Source: Sphingomonas sp. ID1715 (GTDB taxonomy: Bacteria; Pseudomonadota; Alphaproteobacteria; Sphingomonadales; Sphingomonadaceae). Taken from it: a stretch of DNA of 64,000 bases. A program made the position numbers and the translations under genes. The stretch spans positions 248,001-312,000 of the forward strand of contig NZ_JABEPR010000003.1 of NCBI RefSeq assembly GCF_013044515.1, written 5' to 3'. Shown in pieces: positions 8,656-18,054 of the stretch (positions are counted from its first letter, which is position 1; every line of letters starts with the position of its first letter). The notes beneath the pieces are model-generated. The model ran no database searches. It was given only the letters and a program-made list of their open reading frames with translations, and was not told where the DNA came from.

Positions 8656-10971
8656 TCAAACCGGTTCGCCGCTGGTGTCGATCAACACCTCGCGGCGACC
8701 GACATGGTCGGGGCGGCTGACCTTGCCTTCCTGTTCCATGCGCTCGATCAGCCGTGCCGCGCTGTTATAGCCGACGCGGAGCTGGCGCTGGACATAGCTG
8801 GTCGAGGCCTTCTGACTCTCCGCCACGATCTGGACGGCCTTGCGATAAAGCGCGTCTTCGGGGCTGTCGTCGCCCTTCGGTGCCCCGTCGAACTCGAACT
8901 GGCCGTCCTCCGGCTCTTCGGTGACGGCCTGGATGTAATCGGGCTTGCCCTGGCCGCGCCAATGATCGGCTACCGCACGCACTTCGTCGTCGGACACGAA
9001 GGGGCCGTGCACACGCACGATCTGCTTGCCGCCGGGCATGTAGAGCATGTCGCCCTTGCCGAGCAGCTGCTCCGCACCCTGTTCGCCGAGGATGGTGCGG
9101 CTGTCGATCTTGGAGGTGACCTGGAAGGAGATGCGGGTCGGCAGGTTGGCCTTGATGACACCGGTGATGACGTCGACCGAGGGGCGCTGCGTGGCCATGA
9201 TCAGGTGGATGCCGGCGGCGCGGGCCTTTTGCGCCAGGCGCTGGATCAGGAATTCGACTTCCTTGCCGGCCGTCATCATCAAGTCGGCCAGCTCGTCGAC
9301 GATGACGACGATCTGCGGCAGCGGCTCGTAGCTGAGCTGCTCTTCCTCGTAGATGGGCTGACCGGTCTCCGCGTCATAGCCGGTCTGCACGCGGCGGCCG
9401 AGCGGCTGGCCCTTGGCCTTGGCGACCCGCACCTTGTCGTTGAAGCTGGCGAGCGAGCGGACGCCGACCGACGCCATCATCCGATAGCGTTCCTCCATCT
9501 GCTCGACCGCCCAGCGCAAGGCGCGGATCGCCTTGGGCGGATCGGTGACGACCGGCGAGAGCAAATGGGGGATGTCGTCATAGATGCTGAGTTCCAGCAT
9601 CTTCGGATCGATCATGATCATCCGGCACTGATCGGGCGTCAGCCGATAGAGCAGCGACAGGATCATGGCGTTCAGGCCGACCGACTTGCCGGAGCCGGTG
9701 GTGCCGGCGACGAGCAGATGCGGCATCGGGGCGAGATCGGCGATGACCGGATCGCCGGCAATGTTCTTGCCGAGGATGATCGGCAGCGCGCCGCCCTGCT
9801 CCTCGAACGCGCCAGACCCGACCAGTTCGTGCAGCACCACGGCTTCGCGCTTCTGGTTGGGCAGCTCGATGCCGATCACGGTGCGGCCGGGGATGGTCGC
9901 GACGCGGGCGGAGAGCGCCGACATGTTGCGCGCGATGTCGTCGGCGAGCTGGATCACGCGGCTCGCCTTGATGCCGGCAGCGGGCTCCAGTTCGTACATG
10001 GTGACGACCGGACCCGGCCGGACTTCGACGATCGAGCCCTTGACGTGGAAGTCGTCGAGCACGCTTTCGAGCAGGCGGGCGTTGCGCTCCAGCGCGGCCT
10101 TGTCAAGCGGTCCACCAGTGGACGGCGGCGCCGGCTTCAGCAGGTCGAGCGGCGGCAGGGTGAAGCGGTCGCGCAGGTCGAAGCTGGTCTGGACCGGAGC
10201 AGCTGCGGCCTTCTTCTCGGGCGCGACGCCTTTCCGGTCGGGCACGGAGATGACCGGCGGCGGGCGATCGTCCTGTTCGACCGGCCGGCGCTTCTCGGCT
10301 GCCACCTTGGCGGGCTTCGGCGCGCGCACCGGCGCCCGCGCGTCCTCATCGGCAAAGACTTCGCGCCGGCGGAACAGCCAGTCGCGCTCAATCTCATCCA
10401 GCTCGAGGCTGATCGCCCAGACGATGAGGCCGGCAAGGCCGATCACCGCCAGCACGCCGATCTGCGCCCACCAGCGCAGTGCCGGATCGCCGATCAGCGA
10501 GAGGGCCGAGGCCACCAGCTCCGCGGCAAGATAGCCGAGCGCGCCGCCAAGGCCGCCAGGGAGCCCGATCACGGCGGCGTCGCGGTAGAGCGCGAGCGCC
10601 GTGCCGACCAGGGTCACGCCCAACAGAGCGAGCGGAAGAGACCGGCGCCATCTTCCGACGAAGCGGTCATGCCACAGTCGCAGGGCCATGATGAGCAGCA
10701 GCGGCACGAACAGGCCGATCGCGGGACCGAACAGGGTGAGCAGCAGGTCGGATGTCCAGGCTCCGGCGCCGCCCACCCAGTTCTGCGGCGCGCCGCCGGC
10801 CGCCGTGTTGATGGCCGAGTCGCTCGGGTGATAGCTGACGAGCGCCAGAGCCAGGAGGAAGGCGCCCGCGGCAAGCGCGATAGCGCCGGCCAGCGCACCG
10901 CTGCGCGCGAAACCGCGCCCGATGGCCTCGCGCCAGCCCGGCGCTTCCTGATCTGCGACCCGCGTTGCCAC
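8656..10971 (-). CDS. ftsK: DNA translocase FtsK
   Basis: A 771-residue septal DNA pump for chromosome dimer resolution. The N-terminus has four TM helices, followed by a short Pro/Lys/Glu-rich linker of about 100 residues, much shorter than in E. coli FtsK. The motor domain has Walker A A-G-T-T-G-S-G-K-S-V and Walker B I-V-V-I-V-D-E-L-A-D. A C-terminal winged-helix gamma domain (about the last 65 residues, with Q-R-Q-L-R-V-G-Y-N-R/S-A-A) recognises KOPS. The start is GTG (M-A-T-R-V-A-D), preceded by GGGGGAG. The reading frame stays open far upstream, but that part is antisense to trmO. Confidence 0.95.
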   Translation of the reverse strand: MATRVADQEAPGWREAIGRGFARSGALAGAIALAAGAFLLALALVSYHPSDSAINTAAGGAPQNWVGGAGAWTSDLLLTLFGPAIGLFVPLLLIMALRLWHDRFVGRWRRSLPLALLGVTLVGTALALYRDAAVIGLPGGLGGALGYLAAELVASALSLIGDPALRWWAQIGVLAVIGLAGLIVWAISLELDEIERDWLFRRREVFADEDARAPVRAPKPAKVAAEKRRPVEQDDRPPPVISVPDRKGVAPEKKAAAAPVQTSFDLRDRFTLPPLDLLKPAPPSTGGPLDKAALERNARLLESVLDDFHVKGSIVEVRPGPVVTMYELEPAAGIKASRVIQLADDIARNMSALSARVATIPGRTVIGIELPNQKREAVVLHELVGSGAFEEQGGALPIILGKNIAGDPVIADLAPMPHLLVAGTTGSGKSVGLNAMILSLLYRLTPDQCRMIMIDPKMLELSIYDDIPHLLSPVVTDPPKAIRALRWAVEQMEERYRMMASVGVRSLASFNDKVRVAKAKGQPLGRRVQTGYDAETGQPIYEEEQLSYEPLPQIVVIVDELADLMMTAGKEVEFLIQRLAQKARAAGIHLIMATQRPSVDVITGVIKANLPTRISFQVTSKIDSRTILGEQGAEQLLGKGDMLYMPGGKQIVRVHGPFVSDDEVRAVADHWRGQGKPDYIQAVTEEPEDGQFEFDGAPKGDDSPEDALYRKAVQIVAESQKASTSYVQRQLRVGYNSAARLIERMEQEGKVSRPDHVGRREVLIDTSGEPV

Positions 10972-11032
10972 CGGCTCCCCCGCTTTGTGCGCGAAATGTT
11001 CTGCGGCTAATTCGCCGATGGCGGACTCCCCG

Positions 11033-11509
11033 TCAAGCGAGCTTCCAATAACCGGCCATGATCTCCCGCGCCCAATCGGGTTCGCGCACCTCCTCGCGCG
11101 GGAGGAAGCCGGACAGCACCGGCTTGATGTCCAGCACCGGCGTGCCGTCGATGGCATCCAGCCCCACCACCTCCAGGCGCAGGCCCGACACGGCGGCGAT
11201 CCGGCACATGGTGACGCCGATCCGGTTGGGCCGGTTCTTGCCGCGCTGAGCGAAGATGCCGATGCGTGGCCAGTCTGCACGTCCGCGGGGATGGCGGGCG
11301 CCCGACACGATCTGCTCCGGCCTCACGCGATCGAACAGATAGACGATTTCGGCATGGCTGAACTGGTCGAGGCCCATCAGCGCCTCGAGGTCGAAGCGCT
11401 CCGCATCCAGCTCGATCGCGGCGCGGCTCTCGCCCCAGTCATCGTCCACGGCCTCGCTGCGCCCGCCGCGCACCCAGCCGACCGGTTCAACCTCGAAGAT
11501 CATCGCCAT
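11033..11509 (-). CDS. trmO: TrmO/TsaA-family tRNA methyltransferase
   Basis: A 158-residue protein of the TsaA-like beta-barrel family, which uses SAM to methylate N6-threonylcarbamoyladenosine at position 37 of certain tRNAs. Hallmarks present are I-x-E-x-x-G-W-V near the start, D-Q-F-S-H-x-E-I-V-Y, R-H-P-R-G...W-P-R-I-G-I-F-A-Q-R-G-K-N-R-P-N-R and L-D-I-K-P-V-L. Translation may start at either of two ATGs two codons apart. It lies 61 bases upstream of ftsK on the same strand. Confidence 0.85.
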   Translation of the reverse strand: MAMIFEVEPVGWVRGGRSEAVDDDWGESRAAIELDAERFDLEALMGLDQFSHAEIVYLFDRVRPEQIVSGARHPRGRADWPRIGIFAQRGKNRPNRIGVTMCRIAAVSGLRLEVVGLDAIDGTPVLDIKPVLSGFLPREEVREPDWAREIMAGYWKLA

Positions 11510-11561
11510 CCTCCCGCCATGGACCCTAGGCCGCTCATCGGCGGAGGGCTATGGGACCTCT

Positions 11562-12767
11562 ATGCAGAGCGATGTCATCATCCTTGGCGGCGGCCTGGTC
11601 GGGCTGACACTTGGCCTTGCCCTCGACGCCCATGGCCTGTCGGCGACCGTGATCGACCCGGCCGATCCCGAAGCGGTGCTTGCGCCGGGGTTCGACGGCC
11701 GCGCCTCGGCCATTGCGAGCGCCAGCTGGGCGATGCTGCAGGCGATCGGGCTTGGCGAACGCCTGGCGGGCAAGGGCTGCCCGATCCGCGCGATCCGGGT
11801 GAGTGACGGGTTGAAGCCCGGCGCGCTCGACTTCCAACCCGCGGCGGACGGGGACGCGCTCGGCATCATGTTCGAGAATCGGCAGCTGCGGCAGACGCTC
11901 CACGCCGCCGCTGCCGAGGCGAAGCATTTGCAGCTGCTGATGCCCGCCCGCGCCGCGACGACCCATCGGGATGGGCACCGGGTCACGGTGGCGCTGGAGG
12001 ATGGCCGGTCCCTCGAAGCCCCGCTGTTGATTGCGGCGGAAGGGCGAAACTCACCGACACGGGAGGCTGCGGGCATCACCGTGGCGCGCTGGCAATATGA
12101 TCATGTCGGCATCATCGCGGCCATCGAGCACCAACGCCCGCATGACAATGTCGCCTATGAGATCTTCTATCCGGACGGCCCCTTCGCGATCCTGCCGATG
12201 CTGCCGGGCAATCGCTCCGGCCTCGTCTGGTCGGTCTCTCGCGCCGACGCGCCCGGTTATCTGAAGCTCGGCGAGCGCGGCTTTCTGGCCGAGCTGGAGC
12301 GGAACATGGGCGGGCTGCTGGGCAAGATGAAACTGCTCGCGCCGCTCTCCGCCTATCCGCTTGGCTTTCACCATGCCGAACGCATTACCGACCAGAGGCT
12401 GGCGCTGGTCGGCGACGCGGCCCATGGCATCCACCCGATCGCCGGTCAGGGCCTGAACCTCGGTCTGCGCGACGTCGCCGCGCTGACGGAAGTGCTGGTC
12501 GAGGGTGCGCGGCTGGGCCTCGATCTCGGTGATGCGCAACTGATGAAGCGCTATGAACGCTGGCGGAGCCTGGATACGTTCCTAGTCGCTTCCTCGACGG
12601 ATAGCTTGGCGCGCCTGTTCGGCATCAGGGGTGAAGCGGCGAGCGCCGTACGCCGCTTCGGCCTGTCCGCCGTGCAGCGCGTCAAACCGCTCAAGGACTT
12701 CTTCATGGCCGAAGCGCGCGGCGAGTTCGGCGACAAGCCCAAATTGCTGAGCGGGCTTAGCGTCTGA
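11562..12767 (+). CDS. UbiH/UbiF/VisC-family FAD-dependent hydroxylase
   Basis: A 401-residue class A flavoprotein monooxygenase, probably acting in ubiquinone ring hydroxylation. The FAD-binding G-G-G-L-V-G is near the start. The family signature G-D-A-A-H-G-I-H-P-I-A-G-Q-G-L-N-L-G is in the C-terminal half. Which ring position it hydroxylates cannot be assigned from sequence. It starts 52 bases from the divergent trmO and converges tail-to-tail with chorismate mutase, overlapping it by about 11 bases. Confidence 0.88.
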   Translation: MQSDVIILGGGLVGLTLGLALDAHGLSATVIDPADPEAVLAPGFDGRASAIASASWAMLQAIGLGERLAGKGCPIRAIRVSDGLKPGALDFQPAADGDALGIMFENRQLRQTLHAAAAEAKHLQLLMPARAATTHRDGHRVTVALEDGRSLEAPLLIAAEGRNSPTREAAGITVARWQYDHVGIIAAIEHQRPHDNVAYEIFYPDGPFAILPMLPGNRSGLVWSVSRADAPGYLKLGERGFLAELERNMGGLLGKMKLLAPLSAYPLGFHHAERITDQRLALVGDAAHGIHPIAGQGLNLGLRDVAALTEVLVEGARLGLDLGDAQLMKRYERWRSLDTFLVASSTDSLARLFGIRGEAASAVRRFGLSAVQRVKPLKDFFMAEARGEFGDKPKLLSGLSV

Positions 12768-13056
12768 TCGCGTCGAAGCGGTCGAACTCATAGGCGATCG
12801 AGGCCTCGACCAGCCGGTCATAAAGTTCGGCGACGATTTCGGGGGGAAAGCCCACTTGCGCGGCGACTTGGCGGGCATGCGCGATCACCGCTGCCTTGCG
12901 CTCCTCGTCGCGGACGTGGCCGCGCTCCGCCTTGATCCGCGCTGCCGCGTCCATGAAACGCATGCGCGTGCCGAGCAGGGTCACGATCTGCTCGTCGAGT
13001 GCATCGACGCCCGCGCGTACTTCCGCCATCGTCCGGCAGTCTTCCGGTGCGATCAC
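12757..13056 (-). CDS. Chorismate mutase (AroQ type)
   Basis: A 99-residue all-helical AroQ-class mutase converting chorismate to prephenate for Phe/Tyr synthesis. Active-site residues fit the family: Arg in [11 protein letters not shown], Lys in A-R-I-K-A-E-R-G, then R-D-E-E-R. It is a stand-alone domain. The start is GTG in a GTGA overlap with the upstream Trm112-like gene; an internal ATG (M-A-E-V-R) is an alternative. It is the last gene of a four-gene overlapping operon beginning with cnoX. Confidence 0.88.
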   Translation of the reverse strand: MIAPEDCRTMAEVRAGVDALDEQIVTLLGTRMRFMDAAARIKAERGHVRDEERKAAVIAHARQVAAQVGFPPEIVAELYDRLVEASIAYEFDRFDAIRR

Positions 13057-13235
13057 GTCCGCTCCTCGTCGGTGAGCGGCCGCGCCTCGTCGACCAGCAT
13101 CACCGGCACGCCGTCGCGGATCGGATAGGCGAGCCCCGCCGCCGCTGAGACCAGCTCCTGCCGCGCTTCGTCGTAACTCAGCGGCGTGCGGGTGACCGGG
13201 CAGACCAGGATTTCCAGCAGGCGAGGATCGATCAT
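13053..13235 (-). CDS. Trm112-like small protein
   Basis: A 60-residue protein of the Trm112/YcaR family, with [10 protein letters not shown] near the start and [11 protein letters not shown] near the end. Only one of the usual zinc-ribbon cysteines is retained. In bacteria these proteins are thought to be small partners of methyltransferases; the partner here is unknown. It overlaps both neighbours (ATGA and GTGA), so it is translationally coupled. Confidence 0.88.
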   Translation of the reverse strand: MIDPRLLEILVCPVTRTPLSYDEARQELVSAAAGLAYPIRDGVPVMLVDEARPLTDEERT

Positions 13236-13852
13236 TGCAGGGTCACCGGATCGTCGCGGTCGCCGCCATGACGGCTGAAGAACTGCATCAGCTGCACGAT
13301 CATCTCGGTGCGCTCTTCCAGGCTATCCGCTTCGAGCAATGCCTGCTTCGCCGCGACGTCGAAGGGGGCGATCTGCGCGATGCCGTTGACCAGCGACTCG
13401 TCGTCGAGGCGCGACACCGCGTTCCAGTCGACAGCATAGCCCTGCGCATCGGCGAAACGCCGCGATTCGGCCTCGAGGGAAGCGCGTTGCGCCAGAGCGA
13501 GCGGCGCCGCGGGCGCGTCTTCCTCCAGCTCCGCCTCCACCTGCCGGAATGGCGTGGTCACGTTCAGCTCCGTGACGATGCGGAAGCGGTTCAGACCTTC
13601 GAGCACGATATTGTAGCGGCCATCGTCCAGCGCTTCGACGTGCGCGATCTTGCCGACGCAGCCGACCTCGAACAGCGGCGGCGGTTCGCCGCCGCCGCGC
13701 GGCTGCACCATGCCGATCCGCCGGTCGCGCGCCATCGCATCGCTGACCAGCGCCCGATAGCGCGGCTCGAAGATGTGCAGCGGCAGCTGCATGCGCGGGA
13801 ACAGCAAGGCGCCCGGCAGCGGGAAGATCGAAAGGCGGGTGGTTTCTCCCAT
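13232..13852 (-). CDS. Lon substrate-binding-domain protein
   Basis: A 206-residue protein consisting of the N-terminal substrate-binding domain of Lon protease without ATPase or protease domains. Typical motifs are [20 protein letters not shown] and V-G-C-V-G-K-I. Such stand-alone proteins are common in proteobacteria and of unproven function. The start ATG overlaps the cnoX stop (TGATG). Confidence 0.88.
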   Translation of the reverse strand: MGETTRLSIFPLPGALLFPRMQLPLHIFEPRYRALVSDAMARDRRIGMVQPRGGGEPPPLFEVGCVGKIAHVEALDDGRYNIVLEGLNRFRIVTELNVTTPFRQVEAELEEDAPAAPLALAQRASLEAESRRFADAQGYAVDWNAVSRLDDESLVNGIAQIAPFDVAAKQALLEADSLEERTEMIVQLMQFFSRHGGDRDDPVTLQ

Positions 13853-14763
13853 CAGGTGAACAGCAGGGCGGAAAGGCGCCGCCGCGTCGCCGATGTCCAG
13901 GGGTCCTCCAGCCCGACCACTTCCATCAGCTTCAACAGGCGCGAGCGTGCGGCCCCTTCGTTCCAGCCCCTATCGGCCTGGATGATCGCCAGCAGCTGAT
14001 CGGCGGCGCCGTCGCGGTCGCCCGCTGCCATCAGGCCGCCGGCGAGTTCGTAGCGCGTCTCGAGATCGTCGGGGTTCGCATCGACCTGCCGCTGCAGGGC
14101 GGTGAGGTCGTCGACCGGCTGGGCTTCGCGGGCCAGCGCGATGGCGCTTTCCGCGCGCGTGATCGCCGGGTCCTTGCGCGCCTCTTCCGGCAAAGCCTCG
14201 ATCAGGCCGGCGGCGTCGTCGACCTGGCCGGTGCCGATCAGCGCCCGCGCCATGCCGGAGACCACTTCGGGATGATCGGGCGCCATCTCCAGCAACTGCG
14301 CGAAGATGCCCGCCGCCCGCTCCGAATCGCCGCCCGCGAGCACCTCCTCGCCCATCGCGATCAGCGGCTCCAGCTCCGCTTCCTTGGCCTGAGCCTCGCC
14401 CTGCACCGGCAGCTGCTTTAGTATTTGATCGAGATATTGGGCCAGCTGGCGCTCGGTGCGGGCCGGCGTCAGGTCGGCGACCAGCTGGCCCTGGAACAGG
14501 GCATAGACGGTCGGGATCGACTGGACGCGGAATTGCGCGGCGATCAGCTTGTTCTCGTCGACGTTGATCTTCTTCAGGATCACGCCCTTGTCGGCATAAT
14601 CGGCGGCGACCTTTTCCAGCACGGGGGTCAGCGCCTTGCAGGGCCCACACCATTCCGCCCAGAAATCGAGGATGACGAGGTTCGTCATCGAGGGTTCGAC
14701 CACCTCGCGCTTGAACGTGTCGATCGCGTCGCGCTCGGCTGCGCTCATTCCCAGACTGGCCAT
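13852..14763 (-). CDS. cnoX: Thioredoxin-TPR chaperone (CnoX/YbbN family)
   Basis: A 303-residue protein. The N-terminal thioredoxin fold has the redox motif W-C-G-P-C with Cys38 and Cys41. The C-terminal half is tetratricopeptide-like helical repeats. This is the architecture of CnoX, a holdase that protects proteins from oxidative aggregation and hands them to GroEL or DnaK. An intact CxxC differs from E. coli CnoX and resembles the Caulobacter type. ATG at 14763 (M-A-S-L-G-M-S) is chosen because the thioredoxin fold begins just after it. First gene of the operon. Confidence 0.88.
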   Translation of the reverse strand: MASLGMSAAERDAIDTFKREVVEPSMTNLVILDFWAEWCGPCKALTPVLEKVAADYADKGVILKKINVDENKLIAAQFRVQSIPTVYALFQGQLVADLTPARTERQLAQYLDQILKQLPVQGEAQAKEAELEPLIAMGEEVLAGGDSERAAGIFAQLLEMAPDHPEVVSGMARALIGTGQVDDAAGLIEALPEEARKDPAITRAESAIALAREAQPVDDLTALQRQVDANPDDLETRYELAGGLMAAGDRDGAADQLLAIIQADRGWNEGAARSRLLKLMEVVGLEDPWTSATRRRLSALLFT

Positions 14764-14890
14764 GCTTACTCCGTTCCTTCGCGCCCCTATGTGGGTGAAA
14801 GCGCCCTGCTGCCAAGGGGGTTGCACAAGCCTGCGGCCCCCGCTATTGGCCGCCGCCTCACCCGCCCCGGTCTTCGGGGCAGACGCCAGA

Positions 14891-14965
<75 letters not shown>

Positions 14966-14974
14966 GCGCGATGC

Positions 14975-14997
14975 CGCAAATAGCGGCGCTATTTGCG
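14975..14997 (+). terminator. Hairpin after tRNA-Gly
   Basis: A perfect 10-bp stem (CGCAAATAGC / GCTATTTGCG) with a 3-base loop, 9 bases downstream of the tRNA CCA end. There is no long T-tract, but the position suggests termination or 3'-end processing of the tRNA transcript. Confidence 0.55.
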
Positions 14998-15073
14998 AAC
15001 AGCAGCGCGCTCGGCCGGCCTCGTGCCACGAGGACCGACGACGTGGGCTTCGCCCGCGGCGCCTCTGTAAGGC

Positions 15074-15098
15074 TGGGCTCCGGCCTTCGCCGGGGAAC
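15074..15098. repeat. Half copy of family B palindrome
   Basis: GGGCTCCGGCCTTCGCCGGGG resembles one arm of the family B elements seen around 44-55 kb, here without its partner arm. It lies just downstream of the SMR gene stop. Confidence 0.5.
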
Positions 15099-15105
15099 GG
15101 GGAGC

Positions 15106-15420
15106 CTAAGAGACGAGCTTCAACCCCGCGATGCACGCGACCACGCCGAAGATCAGCGCGATTCGCGTCGCCGCCGCCGCCTCACCGAAGAACAGGATGC
15201 CGACGATCACCGTACCGATCGCCCCGATCCCGCCCCAAACGGCATAGGCGGTTCCCATCGGGATGGAGCGGGAGGCAACCTCCAGCAGGCCCATCGAAAG
15301 ACCCACCGAAGCCAGGAATCCCGCCGTCCAGGGCAGGTTGCGGAAGCCGTCGACGAAGCGCAGGCAGGTGGTGAAGCCGACCTCGAACAGCCCGCCGAGG
15401 ATCAGCAGCGCCCAAGCCAT
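15106..15420 (-). CDS. Small multidrug resistance (SMR) family transporter
   Basis: A 104-residue four-TM inner-membrane protein. The essential membrane-embedded glutamate is Glu13 (G-G-L-F-E-V-G), matching Glu14 of EmrE. G-T-A-Y-A-V-W-G-G-I-G-A-I-G-T is the family's TM3 signature. Gdx/SugE guanidinium exporters and quaternary-amine pumps share this fold; the resemblance leans to the Gdx/SugE group, but I cannot separate them with certainty. The start abuts the end of the GNAT gene. Confidence 0.85.
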   Translation of the reverse strand: MAWALLILGGLFEVGFTTCLRFVDGFRNLPWTAGFLASVGLSMGLLEVASRSIPMGTAYAVWGGIGAIGTVIVGILFFGEAAAATRIALIFGVVACIAGLKLVS

Positions 15421-15899
15421 TACTCCGCCGCCATCTGGTCGAGCGCCTCGCCGTGTAGCCGCCAGGGCTGCCAGCCGACCTGCCGGCGGCCGCCGAGCCG
15501 CTCGTAAAAGGCCATCGCGTCGATATTCCAGTCGAGCACGGCCCAATCGATGCGCGCGCAGTTCCGCGCCTTCGCCTCTTGCGCCAATCGCCGGAACAGC
15601 GCCTTCGCCACGCCGCGGCCGCGCACAGCGTCGTCCACGAACAGGTCTTCCAGATACAGGCTGGGGCGGCCCGTCCAGGTCGAGAAGGTGAGGAACCAGA
15701 GCGCGAGGCCGACCTGGCGCCCGCCCAGCTCGGCCAGAAAGGCGAATACCTGGGCGTCTTTGTCGAACAGCTCGGTTCGGATGGACTCGAGTGTCGCCTG
15801 CACCGCGTCGGGCTCGCGCTCATAGGCCGCCAGGTCCTTGATCATGCGCAGGATGTCGGCTTCGTCGCCTGGTCGCGCGAGGCGGATGCTAAGGGTCAC
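15420..15899 (-). CDS. GNAT-family N-acetyltransferase
   Basis: A 159-residue acetyl-CoA-dependent acetyltransferase. It begins I-R-L-A-R-P-G-D-E-A-D-I. The core includes L-Y-L-E-D-L-F-V followed by the acetyl-CoA loop R-G-R-G-V-A-K-A-L, and A-F-Y-E-R-L-G near the end. It resembles diamine/thialysine acetyltransferases (E-D-L-F-V), so a polyamine-like substrate is possible but unproven. The start is GTG in a GTGA overlap with the EamA gene. Confidence 0.85.
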   Translation of the reverse strand: MTLSIRLARPGDEADILRMIKDLAAYEREPDAVQATLESIRTELFDKDAQVFAFLAELGGRQVGLALWFLTFSTWTGRPSLYLEDLFVDDAVRGRGVAKALFRRLAQEAKARNCARIDWAVLDWNIDAMAFYERLGGRRQVGWQPWRLHGEALDQMAAE

Positions 15900-16798
15900 A
15901 GATTGGCTTCCAAGGTCATCTCCTGCGGCCGGCGGGGCGGCCGGATGGCGATGTAGCAGCCGAACACGATCAGTGCCGTCCCGGCAAGCACCCACCAGCC
16001 GATCGCTTCGGAGAAGAACAGCCAGCCGTACAGCGCACCCCAGCCGAAGCCGGTATATTCGACCACCACCAGCGACTGCGCCTCTGCCCGCGCATAGGCC
16101 CAGGACAGGAGCATCAGCGATAACAGGGCGAGCGCTGCGCTGCCCATAATTTGCGGCGCGTGCGACGAGTCCGGCAGGACCGCGAAGACCGGTGCGGCGA
16201 GCAGCAGGAAGAGCGCGGTGGTCAGGTTCTGGAAGAAGCCGACCTCGATCGGCGACGCGATCTGAGCCTGCTTGCGCATCAGCACCAGGTTGCCGGCGTA
16301 GAGCACAGCCGAAGCGAGCACCGCTCCCATCCCGGCTAGCACTTCGCTGTCGTAGCGACCGGTCGCGCGGGTGATCAGCATCAGCGCGACCCCGGCCAAG
16401 CCGAGCACGGACCCGATCAGCGCCTGCGGCCGCACCTTTTCATGCAGGAAGAAGCTGGCGAGGTAGATGGCGATCAGCGGCGCGATGAAGGACAGCGCGA
16501 TGGCTTCGGCAAGCGGCACGCGCGCGATCGCCCAGAACCAGAGCACGGCCATGACCGAGACGATGCCGCCGCGCAGCAGGTGCAGGCGCATCGTGCTCAT
16601 CGCCGGACAGGGATGGCGCCGCACGAGGAAGATCGCACCGCCGAGCAGCGTTCCGGCCAGCGTCCGCCACAAGGTCGCGTTATAGGCTCCGATCGACAGC
16701 GAGAGTCCCTTCATCAGCGCGTCCATCAACGTGAAGCTGGCAATGCCGACACAGGCGACCGTGAACGGGATCCCGATGGACTTGGGCGCGCCGGTCAC
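15896..16798 (-). CDS. EamA/DMT-family transporter
   Basis: A 300-residue inner-membrane permease with about ten TM helices arranged as two EamA repeats, typical of drug/metabolite exporters. The substrate cannot be told. The start is GTG in a GTGA overlap with the upstream metallo-hydrolase, giving a coupled string metallo-hydrolase-EamA-GNAT-SMR on the minus strand. Confidence 0.85.
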   Translation of the reverse strand: MTGAPKSIGIPFTVACVGIASFTLMDALMKGLSLSIGAYNATLWRTLAGTLLGGAIFLVRRHPCPAMSTMRLHLLRGGIVSVMAVLWFWAIARVPLAEAIALSFIAPLIAIYLASFFLHEKVRPQALIGSVLGLAGVALMLITRATGRYDSEVLAGMGAVLASAVLYAGNLVLMRKQAQIASPIEVGFFQNLTTALFLLLAAPVFAVLPDSSHAPQIMGSAALALLSLMLLSWAYARAEAQSLVVVEYTGFGWGALYGWLFFSEAIGWWVLAGTALIVFGCYIAIRPPRRPQEMTLEANL

Positions 16799-18030
16799 TT
16801 GAGGTTCCGTACGGCGGGCGAGTCCAGGCAGGACAGGCCCAGCGACGTTGCCGGCGGCTGCGGGGAGAGGGGCGGCACTTCGACCGTCTGACCGATGCCC
16901 ACGGGTGCGAAGAGGCGCGGATCATGCCCCGCACAGCGCATCGCCTCGGCGAGCAGCCTGGGTGGCGTATGATAGGCTTCATAGCTCAGCCGGAACGTGC
17001 CCCAATGAATGGGAATGGCTCGGGCGGCGTTCAGGCCATCGAACACCTTCACCGCGTCGATCGGACCGATGTGACTGCCGGTGCCCATCTGCCCCGGTAC
17101 GAACCGGAAGGCGCCGATCGGGATCAGCGCTAAACGGATCGGGCCAAGCGCGGCCGCTTCGGCAGGCCACTTACCGTCGCCTATGCCGGTATCACCTGCG
17201 AAGAAAATGTTGCCGCCCGGCAGCTTGACGGTGAAGCTGGACCATAGCGCCCGATTGCGATCGGCGAACCAGCGACTTCCCCAGTGGTGATTGCGGGTGA
17301 CGTAAACCATAGCGCCGTTCAGCAGTTTGCCTTGTCGCGTCGCCTGTTCGAAGTTCGGCCCATAGATGGGGCTGGCTCCGCCGCCCCAATCCCACGCGTC
17401 GACACCTCGGCAGTCCGGGCAGTCAGTAACGCGATTGCGGTCCGGTATGCCGACCGCCCTGATCAGGGCATCGTTGCCCAAGCTCGTTACAATAACCGGC
17501 TTGTCACGCTCCCAAAGTCGCTTCAGCGTGGTCAGGTCCATATGGTCGTAATGATTGTGGCTGACGAGCACGAGGTCGATCTTGGGCAGATCCTCGAAGC
17601 GCACGCCCGGCTCCGCGACGCGGCGGGGGCCAAAGCCGAATGGGCCTGAGGTCTCGCTCCAGATCGGGTCGGTGAGGATGTTGAGGCCGGCCGTCTGCAC
17701 CAGCACCGTCGCATGGCCGATCCAGGTGACGAGCATCCGCTCGCCCTCCACCCTCGCCGGCGGCCTGGTGGGTGTGACCGGCACCGACTCCGGCCAGGGC
17801 GGGCGGCCGTCGCTGCCCGTCAGGAAGCGCGCGAAAAAGCCCAGGCGGCTGCCGCCGGTCGGAGGCGCCGCGGTGTCCTCGCCGTCCGGGTTGAAGAAGC
17901 GCTCGCCATCGAAATGGGCGCTCACCGGGCCGCGGTAATAGACCCGGTCCAGGAAGGGCGGCACCAGCACGATCGCGAGCAGCAGCGCGACGATCAGGAA
18001 CAGCAGAACTCGACCGATTGCGCGCGCCAT
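16795..18030 (-). CDS. Metallo-beta-lactamase-fold hydrolase (NAPE-PLD/UlaG-like)
   Basis: A 411-residue protein with an N-terminal TM anchor followed by an MBL-fold domain. Metal ligands are visible in W-I-G-H-A-T, S-H-N-H-Y-D-H-M-D, the R-N-H-H-W-G loop, F-A-G-D-T-G-I-G-D and P-I-H-W-G-T-F at the end. This pattern is that of the NAPE-PLD-like lactonase/phosphodiesterase group. The likely site of action is the periplasmic face of the inner membrane; the substrate is unknown. Confidence 0.85.
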   Translation of the reverse strand: MARAIGRVLLFLIVALLLAIVLVPPFLDRVYYRGPVSAHFDGERFFNPDGEDTAAPPTGGSRLGFFARFLTGSDGRPPWPESVPVTPTRPPARVEGERMLVTWIGHATVLVQTAGLNILTDPIWSETSGPFGFGPRRVAEPGVRFEDLPKIDLVLVSHNHYDHMDLTTLKRLWERDKPVIVTSLGNDALIRAVGIPDRNRVTDCPDCRGVDAWDWGGGASPIYGPNFEQATRQGKLLNGAMVYVTRNHHWGSRWFADRNRALWSSFTVKLPGGNIFFAGDTGIGDGKWPAEAAALGPIRLALIPIGAFRFVPGQMGTGSHIGPIDAVKVFDGLNAARAIPIHWGTFRLSYEAYHTPPRLLAEAMRCAGHDPRLFAPVGIGQTVEVPPLSPQPPATSLGLSCLDSPAVRNLK

Positions 18031-18054
18031 GTCCTGCCGTCATCCTCCGCTTCG

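Noticed and set aside
8704-11010. Long open frame antisense to ftsK
   Set aside because: High GC at third positions leaves antisense frames open. The minus frame has clear FtsK motifs; the plus frame is repetitive Asp/His/Arg-rich sequence with no family features.
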